From Bacteroidetes bacterium GWC2_46_850 (GTDB lineage Bacteria > Bacteroidota > Bacteroidia > Bacteroidales > Dysgonomonadaceae), in the NCBI GenBank assembly GCA_001768325.1, contig MENQ01000016.1:1-64000 (forward strand): a stretch of DNA of 64,000 nucleotides, read 5' to 3'. The position numbers and the translations under genes were made by a program. Positions 62,470 to 64,000 of the stretch are shown here, one piece after another (position 1 is the first letter of the stretch; the number at the start of each line of letters is the position of its first letter). The notes beneath the pieces were generated by a model. It did not search any database. It was not told where the DNA came from and saw nothing but the letters and a program-made list of their open reading frames with translations.

Positions 62470-62486
62470 TCAAAAGGATGATCAAA

Positions 62487-63497
62487 ATGAAAAAAAATAA
62501 AATCAGACTTAGTATTCTCTTTTTACTGTTGTTTTTGCCATTTACGGTAAAATCTCAGCAATATGAAAGCATCAATGATTATCTTTCTCCGGCGGTAAAA
62601 AATGGAGGTTTTTCCATGGATGATTACATTCTCTGGTGCCCCACGGTGATAGAAGTAGATGGAACGTACCATATGTTTGCTTCCCGCTGGCCGGTAAAAT
62701 ACGGACTGGGGGGTTGGACCAAGTATTCGGAATGTGTCAGGGCAACTTCCAAAAACTTATATGGCCCTTATGAATTTCAGGAAGTGGTTTTACAAAAGAG
62801 ACCGGATGCATGGGACAATTCTCGCGTTCACAACGTGAAAATCGTAAGGGCAAAAGACAAGTTTGTGCTCTACTACATCAACTCGGCTAACCAGATCGGG
62901 TATGCTGAAGCCGATAAAATAACTGGTCCGTGGACGAGAGTGGATGAACCGATTCTCCGTTTCAGTAATCCTGCACCGCTTATTCGGGAGAATGGAAGCG
63001 TTTATATTTTTGGCCGTTTGCGCGATGCGGAAGACAAAAACAGGGGGTTGGCCGCCGTTGCGTCCTCATACAAGGGTCCCTATTCGCTGGTTGAAGAAGG
63101 GAAAAATCTTCTTCCCAACGACTATGAATTGGAAGATCCCACAATCTGGTGGGCAAACAATCAGTACAACATCATCTGCAACGACTGGAAAGCAAAAGCC
63201 ACGGGAGTGACCAAAGGTGGAGCACAATATTACTCAAAAGACGGCGTGACCTATCACCTGGTGTCGCAAAAGCCGATCTTCAACCGAAATGAACCGGTAG
63301 TTTATGATGACAGCTCAGTGGAAAAATTTGCAAGAATAGAACGTCCCTTTGTCTTTACAAATGAAAAAGATGAAGTTATTGCCTTGTTTACTGCCAACTT
63401 ATACCCCGATTCTTTGGGAGGTAGAGCAAAAATTGTTGTGCATCCAGTCAAGAAATATTATCCTAAAAAATTGAAATCAACCAAAAAGAATAAATAA
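62487..63497 (+). CDS. Five-bladed beta-propeller glycosidase, GH43-like
   Basis: 336 residues with a signal peptide ending TVKSQ. Propeller blades are recognisable: DDYILWCPTVIEVDGTYHMFASRW, NSRVHNVKIVRAKDKFVLYYIN, FSNPAPLIRENGSVYIFGR and LEDPTIWWANNQYNIICND. This is the general layout of GH43/GH32/GH117-clan enzymes, but the usual RDP of GH43 is CPT here, so the family is uncertain. Several uncharacterised propeller enzymes occur in pectin, ulvan and fucoidan loci. ATG 62487 is preferred; 62478 (in frame, with a purine-rich stretch before it) is also possible. It overlaps the frame of the GH105 3' end only if the longer start is used. Confidence 0.7.
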   Translation: MKKNKIRLSILFLLLFLPFTVKSQQYESINDYLSPAVKNGGFSMDDYILWCPTVIEVDGTYHMFASRWPVKYGLGGWTKYSECVRATSKNLYGPYEFQEVVLQKRPDAWDNSRVHNVKIVRAKDKFVLYYINSANQIGYAEADKITGPWTRVDEPILRFSNPAPLIRENGSVYIFGRLRDAEDKNRGLAAVASSYKGPYSLVEEGKNLLPNDYELEDPTIWWANNQYNIICNDWKAKATGVTKGGAQYYSKDGVTYHLVSQKPIFNRNEPVVYDDSSVEKFARIERPFVFTNEKDEVIALFTANLYPDSLGGRAKIVVHPVKKYYPKKLKSTKKNK

Positions 63498-63510
63498 TTG
63501 ATATATCAAC

Positions 63511-64000
63511 ATGAAAAAAACAACTGCATTTTTATTGATTATCCTATTCTGTTCATCGATGATGTTTTCCCAAACAGAAATAACGCAGAATGAGCGTATG
63601 CAATGGTGGCGTGATGCTCGTTTTGGATTGTTCATTCATTGGGGACTGTATGCAATACCTGCCGGTGAATGGGAAGAAAAAGAAATTCCCGGAATTGGTG
63701 AATGGATTATGAAGAGAGCACAAATTCCCGCAGAAAAATACAGAGATTTAGCAAATCGATTCAATCCGATAAAATTCAATGCCCACGATTTCGTGCTGAC
63801 AGCAAAGAATGCTGGAATGAAGTATATCGTTATTACTTCTAAGCATCATGATGGTTTTGCCATGTTCAAATCAGAAGCATCAAGATATAATATTGTGGAT
63901 GCCACCCCATATGGTAAAGATATTATTAAGCAATTGGCTGATGAATGTCATAGACAAGGTTTAAAAATATGCTTTTATTATTCACAATCACGTGATTGGA
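63511..64000 (+). CDS. GH29 alpha-L-fucosidase, cut off by the window end
   Basis: The first 163 codons of an open frame that continues past the window. A signal peptide (KKTTAFLLIILFCSSMMFSQ) is followed by the GH29 start MQWWRDARFGLFIHWGLYAIPAGEW, then NAGMKYIVITSKHHDGFAMF and GLKICFYYS, all hallmark blocks of GH29 fucosidases (the His of HWG and the KHHDGF motif line the fucose pocket). The catalytic nucleophile Asp lies beyond the end. It should release terminal L-fucose, feeding fucP-fucI. It begins 14 bases after the preceding propeller gene. Confidence 0.93.
   Translation, partial: MKKTTAFLLIILFCSSMMFSQTEITQNERMQWWRDARFGLFIHWGLYAIPAGEWEEKEIPGIGEWIMKRAQIPAEKYRDLANRFNPIKFNAHDFVLTAKNAGMKYIVITSKHHDGFAMFKSEASRYNIVDATPYGKDIIKQLADECHRQGLKICFYYSQSRDW

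Noticed and set aside
1-64000. CRISPR arrays, tRNA or rRNA genes, toxin-antitoxin pairs, restriction systems and prophage genes.
   Set aside because: None seen: no spaced direct-repeat array, no cloverleaf with CCA-side T-loop signature, and no defence or phage families among the genes.

Overview
The window looks like chromosomal DNA of a Bacteroidota bacterium, most likely a Bacteroidales close to the Dysgonomonadaceae (Proteiniphilum/Petrimonas type). The signs are two SusC/SusD pairs with lipoprotein partners, a gene order purH-mreB-mreC-mreD-mrdA-rodA typical of Bacteroidales, B12-dependent methylmalonyl-CoA mutase genes (propionate/succinate metabolism), few Shine-Dalgarno sequences, and several promoter boxes fitting the Bacteroidetes -7 consensus TAnnTTTG. 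The genus is inferred; no rRNA gene is present.

Layout. 1-6.1 kb is a low-GC accessory patch: a possible frameshifted small gene, an acyltransferase, a complete IS3-family insertion sequence (about 1750-3052) abutting a 5'-truncated dihydrofolate-reductase-like gene, a nucleotidyltransferase, a SAM methyltransferase behind a structured leader, and an NTF2-like protein. 6.1-28 kb is core genome, mostly on the minus strand: DUF1697 protein, an outer-membrane beta-barrel (plus strand), mutB/mutA, a creatininase-family hydrolase, a two-gene nitrosative-stress-like unit (ScdA_N/LuxR-type regulator plus YgbA-type Cys protein), mtgA, an exported HExxH protein, trmO, an SDR, the cell-elongation operon with purH, and an ROK sugar kinase. 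28.3 kb carries a tyrosine phenol-lyase-like enzyme.

30-64 kb is one large fucose/polysaccharide utilisation locus on the plus strand: a GntR-type regulator resembling FucR, fucI, fucU and fucP; then a first module (beta-helix protein, SusC, SusD, fasciclin lipoprotein, PKD-like lipoprotein, a barrel-less TonB-plug protein); then a second module (beta-helix protein, BACON/lyase-like lipoprotein, SusC, SusD, DUF4959/DUF5000 lipoprotein, DUF4998 lipoprotein, a second type of outer-membrane barrel, GH97, GH95-like, GH105, a five-bladed-propeller glycosidase, and a GH29 alpha-L-fucosidase running off the end). The enzymes suggest a glycan containing L-fucose, alpha-galactose-like linkages and uronic acid; lyases would leave unsaturated uronates for the GH105 enzyme.

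The most interesting observation is a short motif made of 5-bp-phased CAGNA units. Three clear copies lie just upstream of the regulator gene, fucI and the second SusC, and a weaker copy lies upstream of the first module. It looks like the operator that ties the regulator to the whole locus. fucK and fucA are not in the window.
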